Positions 22,351 through 35,600 are shown, counted from the stretch's first letter. The stretch: DNA of 64,000 nt from Ulota crispa (GCA_963920765.1 OY987252.1:808501-872500); one strand, 5' to 3'. Made by a program: numbers and translations. Notes: generated by a model not told the origin, from the sequence alone.

Positions 22351-22885
22351 ACCTTAGTGTGTGCTTGTCAACATGGAAATTGGTGTATACTTGCAAACCT
22401 AACAATTAATCACCCTGTTTCTATCCAAGCCATAGCATAAAATTGAATGAGTTGAAAATGGAGATAGATCTTACTCGGAATATAAATGCTTTGAAGACAT
22501 TCATGTGCATCATATACCAAGTTTTCTTGGTAACACCATATTCATTATTATGAGAGTTTTCCAATGAAATGGGAGATTCTAGAAGCATTATACATCAGAA
22601 TTTCAACATAATAAGCTGTCTATAAACATAAAAGAATGATTTCCATGACTTGTAAAAGGCTTTTAAAATGGAACCATATCACAAATCATGCATTAATTTC
22701 TAGAAAGAATCTTCTAAAGACAAAATAAGTTATCAGTAAACAGGAAGGAACTCCAAACTATGGAATATACAATAAAGTAGAAATTGAAAGTAGGTAAATA
22801 TGTTCTACGGTGCATGGTATTGTAAATATTGACACTAAGTACAAGCAATCAAAAGATTGAGGTAGAAATAGTATTAAAATTTGCA
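22351..22885. other. No gene seen
   Basis: AT-rich stretch between the palindrome array and the 3' end of the FCP1-like pseudogene; probably 3' flank of the latter. Confidence 0.5.
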
Positions 22886-25190
22886 TTAAATTATGGTTTC
22901 TCCTGTTGGGAGAGAATAATCAAAGTCTTCATCCGAAACCTATGAATGAGACCTACTCTTTAACTTCTCTAAAGCCTTAAATATTTCCAGCCCATGACTA
23001 TACTCGGAATTATTTCCTCCAACGAGCCGATTATGTTCTTAGGCTTGAATCTTCAAGGACTTTGCTTCCCAAGCATCCTAGGGATGCTTGCCAATAGAAG
23101 GAAGTAGATGACTATTATGAGTCACGCAATGACAATTTCTAGCAGCCCTTAACCAAGACTGTGGCAATGGAGGTTGAGAATCCTTTGACAATGTGGGCAA
23201 TCTTTGATTGATGGCAACATTTTTTGACCCTAAACTTCTGTGCATTGTATAATTAAACAAAATTAGACAATAATGTGCAATCATATCAGTCAAGAAAGAA
23301 GGATACAAATGCAACTCATAAGATAGAAACCCAAATCATTGAAACCTAAGTAGCGGCAACAAGTGAATCATTATTCCCGCTATAAAGTTTGCGTTGAGGC
23401 ATGGAATTCCTCTTAGCTGGACTTTGAACTGAATGTGATTGCACGTGGCATCGTAGCAGTGACGGATAGCTCATAGGAAAGCGACTTTTCCTACCATTTG
23501 GAGGACTATCAACAACACCATCATCCACATCTATGACGGACAAATCCATTATGGATTGGGTAGTGGTTGCCGAGAACATGAAAGCCCCATGTCTTTTTGC
23601 AAAGTAGGAAGCTGTTCATAGCCCATGAATGCATTAGGAAAAGCAACATAGCTACTAACATAATCCATTCTAGTATTTGAAGAGTCAAGCTAACCCTTGG
23701 TCCAAAATGCAATGCAAAAATGGAACAGCAGTACATCCAATTAGCTTTCTGTTAAGATGATAAAATAAATAACAACCAACGTGAAATAAAAGGGATGTAC
23801 AAGAATACAAGGTTGAATGTCATTCTAGCTTTACTCAATTTTTTGGAATAAGAGAAGAAGTGCATTCAGATTAGATATCATACATGCCTTCTACAACATC
23901 TGGGTCATTGTTGTAGTCAAAAGTGTCAAAATCACAATCAGACAATGGACGACCTATATCATCTATACTCCTAAATGCAAACAAGCTCTCTTCCAGCCCA
24001 TTCAAGGTGACAAATCCAAGGCAAGAAATCATCGATCAGGAACCTATCATGCAGGCCATCACCTTTGTAGGACCACCTCATCGGCAGAACCATATTTTCT
24101 TGTGAATTAAATATATGATGTAAAGGAGAGTCATCAATAAAAATTGTGTTCTCCTGGGAGAATTTCAAGGGTGTTTGCTCAAACAAGTGAGCTAGCTCCT
24201 TGAAGAACACATATTTCCCCTTTCTTGGAGTCTTGTTCAAAAAATGATTCCTCCCCAACATAGGAATTGGTAACCATTTGCAGTGATCTCGAGAAATTGT
24301 ATGAAGGGGAGGAGGCAAGTCTTTGAACATGCATTTGCAAATGGTCTTGACAATGTCCATTGGCAAAGTGGACCAAACAGATACGTAGGATATGGTTGTC
24401 AGTTCCTTTAAGAACTTGTTCCCGTGTGAACAAAAAACAACGTGCCTAAAGGCAACACTACTTTTGTATGGCTTGGGACAACTATAATATGTCTTAGTGT
24501 ATTTATTTTCCATTGAGAGATATCTCCAATTTTCAACTGTCAACAGGACCCCATTGAGATCAAGTATCACATTAAGCCATCTCAGTCTCATGGTGGAACG
24601 GTCCGATGCTGGTACTAGATCACCTAGTGGAACACGTTCATTCCATCTAAGATCCTGCTCATAGGTTCAACATAATGTTTAGAGAAATATTAAACTAATG
24701 ATTGCAAAAATATTGTCAATCATGATCAAGTAGTATTGTATGCAAGTCATTGAAATCAAAATCAAAATCCATGAATGTCAAGGAACTTGAAACAAAGAAT
24801 ACAATTGACAGGAGTGTAGTGTTCAAACTTGATTTGAAGGTCCTTCATCAGGAAGAAGAGATGGTTGGGCGTTTTCTGTTTCCAAACGTGTTGTTGACCT
24901 CTCTAGCTTTGCGGCATCTAGAATTCTCTCATCCATCTCAACCTTTGAGTCATTAGCAGCAATGTTATGCATGGGAGCTCTAATGAGACTCCAATGGTCA
25001 TCTGAGTTGAGCTCTATGGTGTCATGGGGTTGGAGAGATAGTTAATCCAATGGGGGAAGTGAAGCAGATTGTTCTAAGGGGATGCCCATTGCGGAACAAG
25101 AAGCAGGGTTGAATTGATCTCTAGTTATGGAGGTTTCCAAAATTTCAAAAGCAACATCAAATAGCCCTGCCAATATGGACATATCAAATG
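22886..25190 (-). pseudogene. FCP1/SCP-like (HAD) phosphatase-domain pseudogene
   Basis: The main exon begins after a CAG acceptor at 24654 and reads 'DLRWNERVPLGDLV' followed by an FCP1-homology domain. Motif I is 'VILDLNGVLL' (24560-24530 region), then 'FCSHGNKFLKELTTISYVSV' and motif III-like 'TIFIDDSPLHHIF'. FCP1/SCP enzymes use D-x-D-x-[TV]; here it is D-L-N-G-V, so the second aspartate (general acid) is Asn and phosphatase activity is unlikely. A frame change near 23990 separates the domain from an acidic tail ('DCDFDTFDYNNDPDVVEGMY') ending in TAA near 23880. Further exons may continue to a TAA at 22886 ('SDEDFDYSLPTGETII'), and an upstream exon around 25180-24830 reads 'LNSDDHWSLIRAPMHNIAAN' with in-frame stops. 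It lies directly downstream of the ParB-like/methyltransferase-like pseudogene on the same strand. Confidence 0.6.
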
Positions 25191-25331
25191 ACAAGATACT
25201 CATGAGAAAATTTGTTTTATTAAATGGCCCTCAAATGGGAGGGAATAAACAAGATTGAATACAATCCAAAGACTTGCCTACACAACTTAATCAAGCTGAA
25301 ATGCTAACTACTATGACTAAACAAATGACTA

Positions 25332-28300
25332 TTTAACTCAAGTCAAGTTCAAATGACAGGCACAGAGTCACTGGAATCAACTTGGAGGAATAGCAGTCAC
25401 ATGGCCTAGCAACTGCTCAGTGTGTTCTTCATCTTGGAGTTGCGGATCTGCAACACTGCTATCCATGGGGTGCAATGCGTGAAGGTCCTTTGTTGGCATA
25501 TTTGATGGTGGAAGTGGATCCATAGATGCGGATGTTCCTATTTGATGATGATATGCGACATCAATGACTTCATTCTTGACACATGTGGAGGTCGGGTTTG
25601 GCTTAGCCAGCATTTGCTTTGGAGTATTTTGAGATTGCAAACGCAAAAGAGACTTTGATCAATCTTTTCGGGCTTTATCTATTGACCCTTGGGGATGATT
25701 GGCAATCAAGAGTGGCCTCTACTCCGATGCAGGCAGCGAGAACTAGATTGGACTCCCTCTGAGAATACAGTAGATGGAATCTGATGCTGCTTTGGTAGCC
25801 ATAATTGGGATAGAGGCCATCATTTCCTTGACAAAATGTTTTAGTTCTTGGCATTGCCGCTTGCTCTCTTCTCTTCTCTCTTCTTGGCTCTCTTTCATGA
25901 AATCCAGTAGCATCTGCCTACCTGAAATTTGAGGCAATGCTGCTTTCTTCCTCTTAGTTTGAGGTGGCGTAGTGGAAGGACGTTCTTCTTGGTCATCCAA
26001 TGATTTTAAAGAATCATTGGCATCTTCATCTGCACTTGATGCACTAGGTGTAGAAGTAGAAACTGGGGCTGGATCCGCTGCTAGATCCTCCCAATGATCC
26101 AACGCGTTGGAATCAAGATTAATGTGAGCAAGTCGGTCTTCTTCTTCCTCTTGCTCCTTGTTGGCCTTGTCCATCTTCTTCTTCCCCTTTCTGGCGCTTG
26201 TACTCTTTCGTCCAGATGACGATGATCCTCTCTCTACACTTTTTTTTTCTAGCGTTTTCTTGTTAATGGCATACTTGGATTTAAGGAAATTGTCCTTGTT
26301 CATGTGCTCTAAATCAATCACTAGATCCTTGAAGCTGCCTTTGTGATTGCCGTCCATGATGACAAAGTGATCCAGAGATGACATCTGCATATTTACAAAT
26401 CAATGTATGGTAAGGCTTACTGATTTCAACTCAAGTGAAGTTGAATGCAAATCCTCTTGGCATAGAAAACTGTGACTATACTAATTTAACTTGGATTGAG
26501 TTGAATACATGGTCTATGAATCCTACAATAACATAATTACAGTCATTCACCTTGACTTGAGTTGAATGCTAAGATACGCAACATGAACTACAACATAATA
26601 TTATGAAATCAACTTCACTAGAAGTTTAGTTGAATGCAAGCGATTTGAGGACCAAAATGGTATATGCAAATAGTTCAAGAATATATCTAATCAGGCAGAG
26701 GTTTGCAAAGTTGTAGTATGGGATTTTAACTCAAGCCGAGTTAAAATAGAACTTACCCACACAGTGCAGATTATCTTCCCTCTAGCAAATATTGACACCA
26801 TTGGTTCTCTTGGCTTGCAAAAAAGCCCCAGCACTTTGAGGTAGAACTCCATTTGTAACTCGGTGTGTTGTAGATTTTGTAAACCAGCTTGTTGTAATGC
26901 CTAGTCTTAGTATACCTATTGGTTTTTGGAGCTTTGAACAAGGACGGTATAGCTTGGGACTTTATTCTTGAGTTTTTTTTGATCAAGAACATCAACTGCA
27001 AATGAGTCTTTGACCTTGGTGTTCTTTCATGCAAATCCTCAAGATGTTCATTTAGGCAAGGGATGTACACGGAACTATGCACTACATATACTTTGCCCAT
27101 TGGTCTAGGTTTGATGAAAGATCTCAGTAAGGACTCAGTTTCCGCGTCCCCAGCAATCCACAACTAAATTCTAGGATCAGTTAGTTGTGGTTCCTCATTT
27201 TGACTTAGCTCATTGAGGAAATCGATACAGTATGTTGTTGCAGATTCTTTGTTAATAATTCTTGGAATGTGGCGGAAGTCCATCACCGCAAAATTTATTG
27301 TTGACTCCTATAACTTGTCTCCCTTTCTTTGCCAACTAGTCCCCAAGTTCTCCATCTGCCATATTGTACCCTCTGTAGATAGCAGTGGCTTTTGGTTTCT
27401 TGAATTTACCTTTGCTCTTCAGGAAAACTTTGAAGAACTCCTTGGCATGTGGTGAGGGTTTGTGAATTGACTTGTTTTTGCTCAAGGTCTTCTTAATCTC
27501 AGTGAAGAATGCCTCCCCTAGACCAATGAGCAATGTGCTTATTGTTGCTAGAGTGACGCTGTAATTTTTTTTGAATGCCTTCCATTCCTGTCTTCTTAAG
27601 ACTCCGTCTGGATTGAACAAGCAAAGCAGGGGATCAAGTCAATGAAGCTGCCACCGAACTGCCTGTTTCCTCTTGCAATGTTTTAACCAGTTCTTTGTAA
27701 TGTAGCAGTCCATGACACATCCTAAGGGTTACTTCAACACCACCTTTGGGTGAGGCAGCTCTCAATTAGGCGTGGGATTTAGGAGATGCAGGGCAAGCAT
27801 CTTGAGGTCATTTGACAAGATGTTCCCCATCTACTTGAAGATTTCTTGATTTATTACGCCGTCCTTGTCGGCATTCTAGAACTTCTTCTCTTTAAATTTC
27901 AAGCACGTGTCGAGGTGAAGAAGCTCTCTTGCCAAAATGCTAAAGATGACATCTTTCCACAAGTTGTAAACCTCCTCCGTCGTAGTGATTATCTTTATTT
28001 TGTTGTGGATATTGACGTTTTTCTTTTTTTTCAATGCCACTTGGTTCTTCTTGATGTCAATGTTGCCAAACCATTGCTTAAGAGCAGTCTTGAAGTCCTA
28101 AATGTAAATAGAAATGGAATGTTCATTGAGTTACCACTAAATTTAACTTGATCCAAGTTTAAAAATTATTGCATAAGAATCCAGCATGAATGGAAAGCGT
28201 TATGGAATTTTTGCTTATACATAGACATGGATATTTGGAAATTTGATTAGCTAACGACTGTATTTAACTCAATTCAAGTTAAAATTATGGTTTATGTGTA

Positions 28301-28361
28301 AATTTCAAGCATGAACAAAAACTGCTAACATCAATGACATTTAACTCAAGTTGAGTTGAAT
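25332..28361. repeat. Dispersed palindrome family TTTAACTCA-N3-TGAGTTAAA, intronic and 3' copies
   Basis: Copies at 25332-25353, 26425-26445, 26485-26505, 26545-26567, 26724-26746, 28142-28163, 28263-28283 and 28339-28361. Each is a roughly 21-bp imperfect palindrome with arms close to TTTAACTCA / TGAGTTAAA (alternatively TTTAACTTG). All but the first lie in the two introns of the ParB-like pseudogene; the first lies just past its stop. None lies in recognised coding sequence. Confidence 0.8.
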
Positions 28362-29796
28362 CTTACTCTGTATTTTGTGAGGAGGTTGACGTCTCTCACT
28401 ATCCTTCAAACTGCCTTTCCTAGTTCGATGGCTGATTTTGGTGCAGATAGGCTATTGTAACTGACCCACACGGCACGCACACCAATGATATTTGTTGCCC
28501 ACATGGGCAAAAATTTCTAGAAGTGGTTCTTCCTATTGTAGAATGCCAAGATCTTTGTGATTATGGAATGATCTTTGTTCCATACAACAAAGCAGTCTCA
28601 CTTCTTGAATTTCTGTGCCTTCTCCTTCAAGCGTGGCTCTAGTTGCATTGCCTTGGATGCCACAACGGTGTGTTGCCCATTGACCATCTAGAATTTTCCA
28701 TCCTTGACATTATTGAACAATTTTGGCTTCACGGAGATGTCTTGAAGCATTACCTAGAGTGTCATCCTTTGATTTGAGTCCGGCATATTGAAGAGGAAGT
28801 TTTGGGCCTTCTTGATTCCTTGTTCTTCCAGAGTACGGATGTTTAAAGTTGCAGGCAGAGTCTCCAGCTGGTCAATGTTGATTGAGTATTTGTCATTGAT
28901 CGTTTTGATGTAGGAGTCTGTACACTCCTTCTAGAAATCTTTGTAAACTTGGCATGCCGCATCAAAATCAATCTCCTTGTCTCCTCTGCTCAACATCCTT
29001 TAGAATGTTGAGGACTTTGAAGGCAATGCTAGTCTCTATAGGTGGAGGCTTCTCTGCGAGTTTTCTCAAGGTCTTGCTTCTAGATTTAGCTGCTACCAAT
29101 TTTTCACCAGAGGGCGTGCCTCTTCCGTCCACTGGCGTAGTTTTTTCTTGGTTTGGCTCTGGCGCAATCCAAGAGCCTCCACTACAAGTGAGGCATGGCT
29201 CCCTCCTTGACTGCTGTACTCATGGGCTAGTGTCATCAGTTCCACTTGTTTGTTTTTTTCTTTAATCTGGTCTTGCAATTTTTGGAAACTCTGGAACAAA
29301 GCATTGCACCTAGTTGCCAATGTTTTTGGCAGTAGTTGGCCCCCATCTTTGGCTTGGTAGTATTTATTGGTGATGCACTGCTCTAGTTTGGTTTGAAGTC
29401 CTGTGTACTAGGAGTTTGTGAGGCTGTTGTAGTAGGCTGACGTTGAAAATTTAGTGCGGGAGCTGTGAATGGCATATATGAAGTGGTACTCCTCTGTTTG
29501 CTTTGAGTTTGTGGTTGCGCAAGAGATGAGGACAAAGTTGCCTGGCCCGAAGCTCAAAATGTCACTTTCTCCTCCAATGACATTGGTAGTGTGGCGTCTG
29601 AGTTCTTGAACTTGGTCATGAAACTTAGGTTGCTGTTCATTGGCACAAGAGTGAGAGTCCAATACTCAACGTCTTGCAATTCCTTTAATTCCTAGCACTC
29701 TCCAACTATTAGTTCATCCCCGTACTCTTTGACATTGTCCTCTAAGATCTGGAGCAAGTTGTAATGAACCAGTAGTTTGGTTCTTTGTTCCTCCAT
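25377..29796 (-). pseudogene. Spliced pseudogene: ParB/Srx-like plus methyltransferase-like domains
   Basis: The likely start ATG at 29796 follows a TTTTTGTGCAG acceptor. A coiled-coil-like segment ('FQSFQKLQDQIKEKNKQVEL') is followed by a ParB/sulfiredoxin-like stretch at 28890-28640: 'IDQLETLPATLNIRTLEEQG', then 'MVNGQHTVVASKAMQ' and 'VWNKDHSIITKILAFYNR'. After an intron (about 28380-28100) comes a long middle region ('DFKTALKQWFGNIDIKKNQV'). A region near 26870-26760 reads 'FYLKVLGLFCKPREPMVSIF', resembling a degenerate methyltransferase motif I. The last exon (26384-25377) begins 'MSSLDHFVIMDGNHKGSFKD', matching a motif-II position, and continues into Lys/Glu-rich low complexity. Many single stops (TAG/TGA/TAA) and a few frameshifts break it; three stops lie in the last exon. 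Introns at 28.4-28.1 and 26.76-26.39 kb carry the TTTAACTCA-type palindromes. Domain names are by-eye inference. Confidence 0.5.
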
Positions 29797-29823
29797 GACT
29801 GCACAAAAACAACACACATGAGA

Positions 29824-30505
29824 TTCAACTCAACTTGAGTTAAATCTTTGGACTCTCCAACTTTCACAACAGTGTTCCAAATTACTTTATTATGGTTCCA
29901 GACGTTGTGTTCTACTCATAGTATGTTATATTCATTTGGGGTAATGAACCACCTATTTCTTATTAGAATAGTTTGTGAAGATGTGTCATTAGCTGATTCC
30001 GCATCCGGCACATGCATTTCTTGTTTTGTGATGCTAATATCTGTAGTTCTCTGTGTAGGTTTTGATCATTATTTGTGTATGGAATGTTAGTGAAATTGTT
30101 TTAACTTGGATCCAGTTAAATCTTCTTCATGTAGTGCAATTTTTATGTGAGTTTTCTCTGATGTGGATTACAGTGTCTTTAGTGATCAGGTTTCAAAGGC
30201 TACTGAATTCTAACGACTATTGTTGCTTTGTCTTTTAACTTGAGTTGAGTTAAATGGGAATGACTTCTTCTCATATGGTATTTTAACTACATCTAAGGTT
30301 AAATTATCAGTTATGTTTGCTGGTTGTATTTGCTTTGGGATTGTTTTTCATCTCACGTTATTGAAATTTAACTCAATTTGAGTTAAATTTTATGAACGCT
30401 GTCCATTTTACTTTCAAAGTGTTGATTTAAAGTGGTGTTGACGTAAATTGATAGCACTTTTATTGGATATTATCACTTCACAGATCTTATTTTTTACTTG
30501 ATTTG
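29824..30505. repeat. Palindrome cluster upstream of the ParB-like pseudogene
   Basis: Same 21-bp palindrome family at 29824-29844, 30100-30120, 30234-30254, 30282-30303, 30364-30390 and (degenerate) 30491-30511. The copy at 30364-30390 is perfect, with 13-bp arms AAATTTAACTCAA and TTGAGTTAAATTT around one T. The cluster begins 28 bp upstream of the probable start codon. Confidence 0.85.
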
Positions 30506-30511
30506 AGTTAA

Positions 30512-31476
30512 ATTTCCTACACAATGTATCATTGATTTCCTATATATTGAGTTATACAAGGCTGTACTTACATCAACAGCAATCTTTCATTCCTCCTAGT
30601 TTTGTTAATATCCAATACGCAATGGTTGAGAGGGTGGAGCAATGTAACATACACAAATGTTGTCTATCTTTTAGGTCTTCATATGAGGTTTGGCAAGTTC
30701 AATTCATAATTTCAGAGCTACGAAGGAGTTCCCAATTTAGATTATTTCTATACAAGAATTCATTAGGGGCTATGGAAGTTTTACAACACATGTCCAGAGT
30801 AAAGTTTAGGATTTGACATTTGTAAAATTTAAAAACAATTCTTGCAGTTTTGACACAAACTCCAAATTCAAGGAATTGCAAACTCTTGTTTATCCTAAAT
30901 CAAGAATCCCACCTAGCAGCATTCAGCTAGAAGCATTAGAAAACATTAAAACTTCACCCCAATTATATTTCCATCTAGCTAATTTACATCTTAATGAATT
31001 GTCTTATAATTAACTGCAATTCTATTAATTTCATAATAACTATGTCCCACTGTAAAGAATAGCCCATGCATCCATTCAAAAAAACAAGTGAACATTGAAT
31101 TGTAGGCTTCTGCCAAAAAACCTCAAACTACTCCCACCCACAATTTGTCAAGAACAACCAAAAACAGCTTCTTCACAAATAGTTTGCAAATAAAATGTCA
31201 CCCTACAAGGTCAATTAGATTCCAAATTAGGGGTTCAATTTGCACTACTAAAACAATGCTGTGAGAAAACAAACCTAAGGTAGAGGGATGCTAGGAGGTC
31301 CAAATTAAAAATGGAAGCGCCTCACAAATATAATTAGGATTTGCCAGTGAAAACCTGCAGAAACAGCAGCGCCAATTTTAGGGTCTCAACTCCACAAACA
31401 CGCAATGATATTACAGAGAATTTCAACAAAAGCAAATGTTGAACACAAGCAAATCTTGAGAAGTAACAAACAGTAA
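30512..31476. other. No gene seen
   Basis: AT-rich upstream flank of the ParB-like pseudogene. Open stretches at 30532-30881 on both strands have no recognisable domain. Confidence 0.5.
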
Positions 31477-31967
31477 TCACAATGACAACTCAAATGAAAC
31501 AAGAGAATGCATACCACGGTACTCTTTGTGAAATCCTATCTTTTGAAAAAGCAAGGTGCGCTTGCAGCAACAAGCAAATGAGCGGAAGCTAAGAGATTGA
31601 TCATAGCGGGGAAAGGCAAGGACAAAAGGACAGGGCATTAGCCTAGAGCGATGGGAGGAAAACGCCGAGACAGTGGAGGGAGGGTGCGGTGAGCGAGGGA
31701 GAGGAAGTTCAAAACAAGTACAAGCGACAGCGTCGGTGACGGAGTAGAGAAGGCGAGAAGCAAAAGCGACAAGCGGCGGGGGTGAAACACAATCATAGCA
31801 AGTGGGAAGCAGCATTGTCGATGAGGAAGAGAGAAGAGGCAAGAAAGAAGTTTATGGATGAAGGGCGGGAACTAGAGGTCAAAGAATGCTTTTTCCATGA
31901 ACCAATGCAAGGTCAATGGGGGGGAGGGACCTTGGCCATGCGGGTACAAATGGGGATCAGGGTTTAG
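31477..31967 (-). other. Relatively G+C-rich patch, possible promoter or leader of the minus-strand unit
   Basis: This stretch is clearly richer in G and C than its surroundings. On the minus strand it is CT-rich, with a 121-codon open frame of low-complexity Ser/Pro/Cys composition that I do not recognise. A CT-rich patch also lies upstream of the plus-strand DUF7869 gene (41.2-41.5 kb). A transcription-start/5'-leader role is a guess from position and composition. Confidence 0.3.
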
Positions 31968-31995
31968 GGTATATGTTATGAATTTAGGGTTTTAA

Positions 31996-32639
31996 GCATT
32001 GCATGCCCAAGCCACCACATTTGGGCTTCTACAAAACTATGAAGATGAATAAAAAATTATCAAATCACTATTTTTTGCTTTTGTTACCCAATATAAGTTT
32101 GTTTTGAAGTCTATTTTCAACATTACATATGTGATTACAAAAATGAAAGTTCATGATTTTTGTACTCAAGCTTTTGTATTAGGATGTCCATTGCAATCAT
32201 TAGGTTTTAAGTGTTGGAAGATCTTGAAAATGAGCCTCAAATTCACTAGAGCTAAGAAAAAATTCCCCATTAGAACCCCATTAAAAATAGATATGGGAGT
32301 ACATTTTTAAAGTCCACATTTTGACAACTATTATTTAAGTAATGACCTTAAACCTCATGTTATTTTGGTGACCAATTTTTGGTTTTGACATGTGAAATGA
32401 GGATTAGAAGAGTTGAAGTCAATTTTGCATTTTTAACACCCTTGTGTTCAAACATTATAATCTTTTGTACTATATGTGATATTTATGTGTTTTTGTTTTC
32501 CATGTGAATTGTAACATGTATCATATTTACTTGTACGGTTACAACTAAAAAAATGTTGATGTAATTTATGAAAAGTTAGTTGATTTTTCTGATTCATGAA
32601 AATTCCATGAAGCTCAAGTAGGCCTCTAGCATTTAAGGA
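31996..32639. mobile_element. 644-bp TTAA-flanked non-autonomous element, copy 1
   Basis: Bounded by TTAA at 31992-31995 and 32640-32643. Along its whole length it is the reverse complement of the element at 40315-40960, with moderate divergence and small indels. Shared blocks include ATGCCCAAG, GTGTTGGAAGAT, GAGCCTCAAAT, TTTGACATGTGAAA and GGTTACAA. The ends are weak inverted repeats (GCATTGCATGCCCAAGCC against TCCTTAAATGCTAGAGGC). TTAA targets are typical of piggyBac-type transposition, but no transposase is seen. Confidence 0.7.
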
Positions 32640-32643
32640 TTAA

Positions 32644-35600
32644 CTTTAATGATTCAAGGTTCCATGACATGTGCCAAAATCAAAGAAAATTGCCCCTCCT
32701 AGGAAATGAGTATGAAGGTTATTTTGTTTCTTATTTTAATTTGAAAATCTGTATTAAGTACAATCTTGCCTAAGAATAATACAAGTACTTGTGCCCTAAA
32801 AAGCAAGTCATTCTACATGTAGAATAGGGACATATATGTTAATGTAATTTGAAGGGATGTTTTGTTTTTCCCTATTATTTGTAATTAAAAGATGGCTTTT
32901 AGTACTTGTGCTTCAGAGAATTTGCTCCATCCAAATTTGTGCTTCTAATTTCCTATATAGGAGATCAAGATCAGTTTACATGATAGTTATTTTATTTCTC
33001 TTTAACATAGAAATTTGAATAAAAATATATATTTTAAAATATATATTTGGAAAAAGAGAATCTATAAATTTGTATAAACCGGAGCTCTTCATAACATTTT
33101 CATAATCATTGACTTTCAATGACTCCAAGCTTTCTACAAGGGGAACTTGGAGGCAATATTGTGAGCCTAAGGTAATGAGCTTATGACAACTTCAGTGAAA
33201 AAGAAATTTTACCTTATGTGGCAAATAAGTTACTATTGTCTAGGAACTCAAAAGTACGGCAACATTGAAATAATGATGAGAAGCAAATTTGCAACATAAT
33301 CAGAGGAATAATAGAAACAAAATAAAATCCTTATCATCATTTATTTATCCAAAGGAGTTGTAACCCTATTTGAATATGAAAGTATTTGGATAACAAATAA
33401 TTACAAGCACAATTAAAGTATACTCATTGGATTAGTCAATAGTACCATAATTTCATGTTTAAGTAATATCTGTAGTAGACACTATATTATGTATGAATTC
33501 AAAATCGTTGATGACGTAAGTGAGAAGAGAATATTTTGGTTTTGAGTAACCATGCCCTCTAGTATATGGTAAAGTGATCTTCTTTGCATAAAACAAGTAC
33601 AATAAACTCTTATGTACATTCATTTTATAAGTATTTTTTCAATCATTTTGGATGTGCATATTGTATTTGTAATCAAATCTAAACATCTTGTAAAGCATAA
33701 TCTGAACATGTTTGGTCAAATTCAAACAGAAACAAAATACGACAAAACAAAAAGTGCTTGAAACAAAACTACATTGCTACATGTATGACGTTGCAAAGCT
33801 TCTAGGGTTTAGGTGTGTAGCATGTAGAAATCACGTATAAATTAATGCATTTATTTAGAACTCTTTTGAACCAGTATGCTTTGGACTAGGTGGATATAGT
33901 AGCTTACGGAAGTACTAGTGGGCTGATTAATGTTGGAAATGTTGTGAGATTATTCTATAGTTCATTGCATAATTATAAAATTTTTTGTAATTTTTCTCTA
34001 AAGTAATTTCCAATGATTGCATCATTGGATACTTCTAGTAGAAAACAATGCACTCATTTCAAACTACTACCAGAAATTGGTTTTCTTTACCAAAAGTCTA
34101 AAGCACGCACAAATGATTGCACCTAAAAATCCAATTTACATAATATTCAAAATAATAAAAATATAAGGATATACAAACATTAAGAATAAAATAATGAATA
34201 TCTAATTCTTTGTAAGTAATATTTTCAAAATAACACCTGCTTCACTTAATGCAATTTCAATAAGAAGCTACAAAATACAAGGATTTGTTTTGGTACATTA
34301 TTCTCCACACTTTAGTTTCAATCATTGTTCACTTGTATATTTGTAGTATGACATTCACAATAATGTTGTCACATATGATGTATACAATTTAAATCTAACA
34401 TTTGCAAGGTTGACGTGATATCTACAGAAAAATTGGCTTTGTCATTTGTATTTGAATTCTATACTAGGAATATAATTTAAGGTTTAAGGTTTTTTTGGAA
34501 CTCCACCATACTAAACAAATTTCATGAATTGGCAATTCATTTTATAAACCTGATTATTTTAAGCAAAATAATCCTATGATTGTTGCCGTGCAAGAATCAT
34601 TGACAGATGGTTTCAAATTATGTTTGTTATGAAGGAATTTTTGTTATGCGTACGCCTATAATTTTTTAACAAATTCATGATTTATAGTATTTATTTAAAC
34701 CTTAATTAATGTAAGGTCATATTTTATGGATACCCCATAAGTATCTCATAGTCATATAGTTTTTTCTTTATCTTTTAAAGAACTGCACATTTGTATTGGG
34801 CCATACTTTTAACTCCAGCCAATGTAACATTCTATATACTCTAGAACATTTTGTTGGTGACTTCTTATGTATCAACCCCTTAGGGTTGGAGGAGGCAGAA
34901 AGTGCCTTCTTAGTTATTGAATTGAGATTCACGGTGTGTTACCAATTATGGATCATGGGTTCACCAATTACAAACATGTAATGAATGAAGTGTATTTTCA
35001 CGCACACTTGTTTGATGAAAATTTGGAATTACATCTTGTGGTAGAGAGAGTGCTTCATCATAAGGGGTATCCATTTATTTGAGTGTTTAATACAAATCTC
35101 TCACTAAATACCAACAATAGGATGACATCAGATGATGTTTGTGGGGTTCAAGTAAATAGTGCCTTGACAACAGCCAACCTCATTTTGTCTTTGGCTTTGT
35201 AGCCCCTACTTGAGTCTTTTAGTCCTTTTAGCATTGCATGGTCAAAGTTACTTATATATTGTCACACTTCTTTATAAAAAATACATGGTCAAAGATCAAC
35301 ACTATTCAAATAACTTATTTGGTTGGATTCTCTAACCATACAAATCTCAATTTTGTAAAAATATTCAAAATTTCATGATGTTTTCCACAATTTCTTCACC
35401 CTAACCACCCATACCTTTCCTTTGTCAAATTCAACAAATGGTTCAACTTTTTCCCAAAATCCTAAATTCAAGCCCTTCAACATGTCACACATAAAAAGAG
35501 TGCACAATTTCAAAATGTAATTCTATTGTAGTTGTTTGTAGGAGCCATTCATTCAATTTGTTCAATCTAGATTGAATCCAATGCAACACCTTTCACTTAA

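Noticed and set aside
31477-31842. 121-codon minus-strand frame as a gene
   Set aside because: Low-complexity Ser/Pro/Cys composition without a domain; reported only as a G+C-rich patch.
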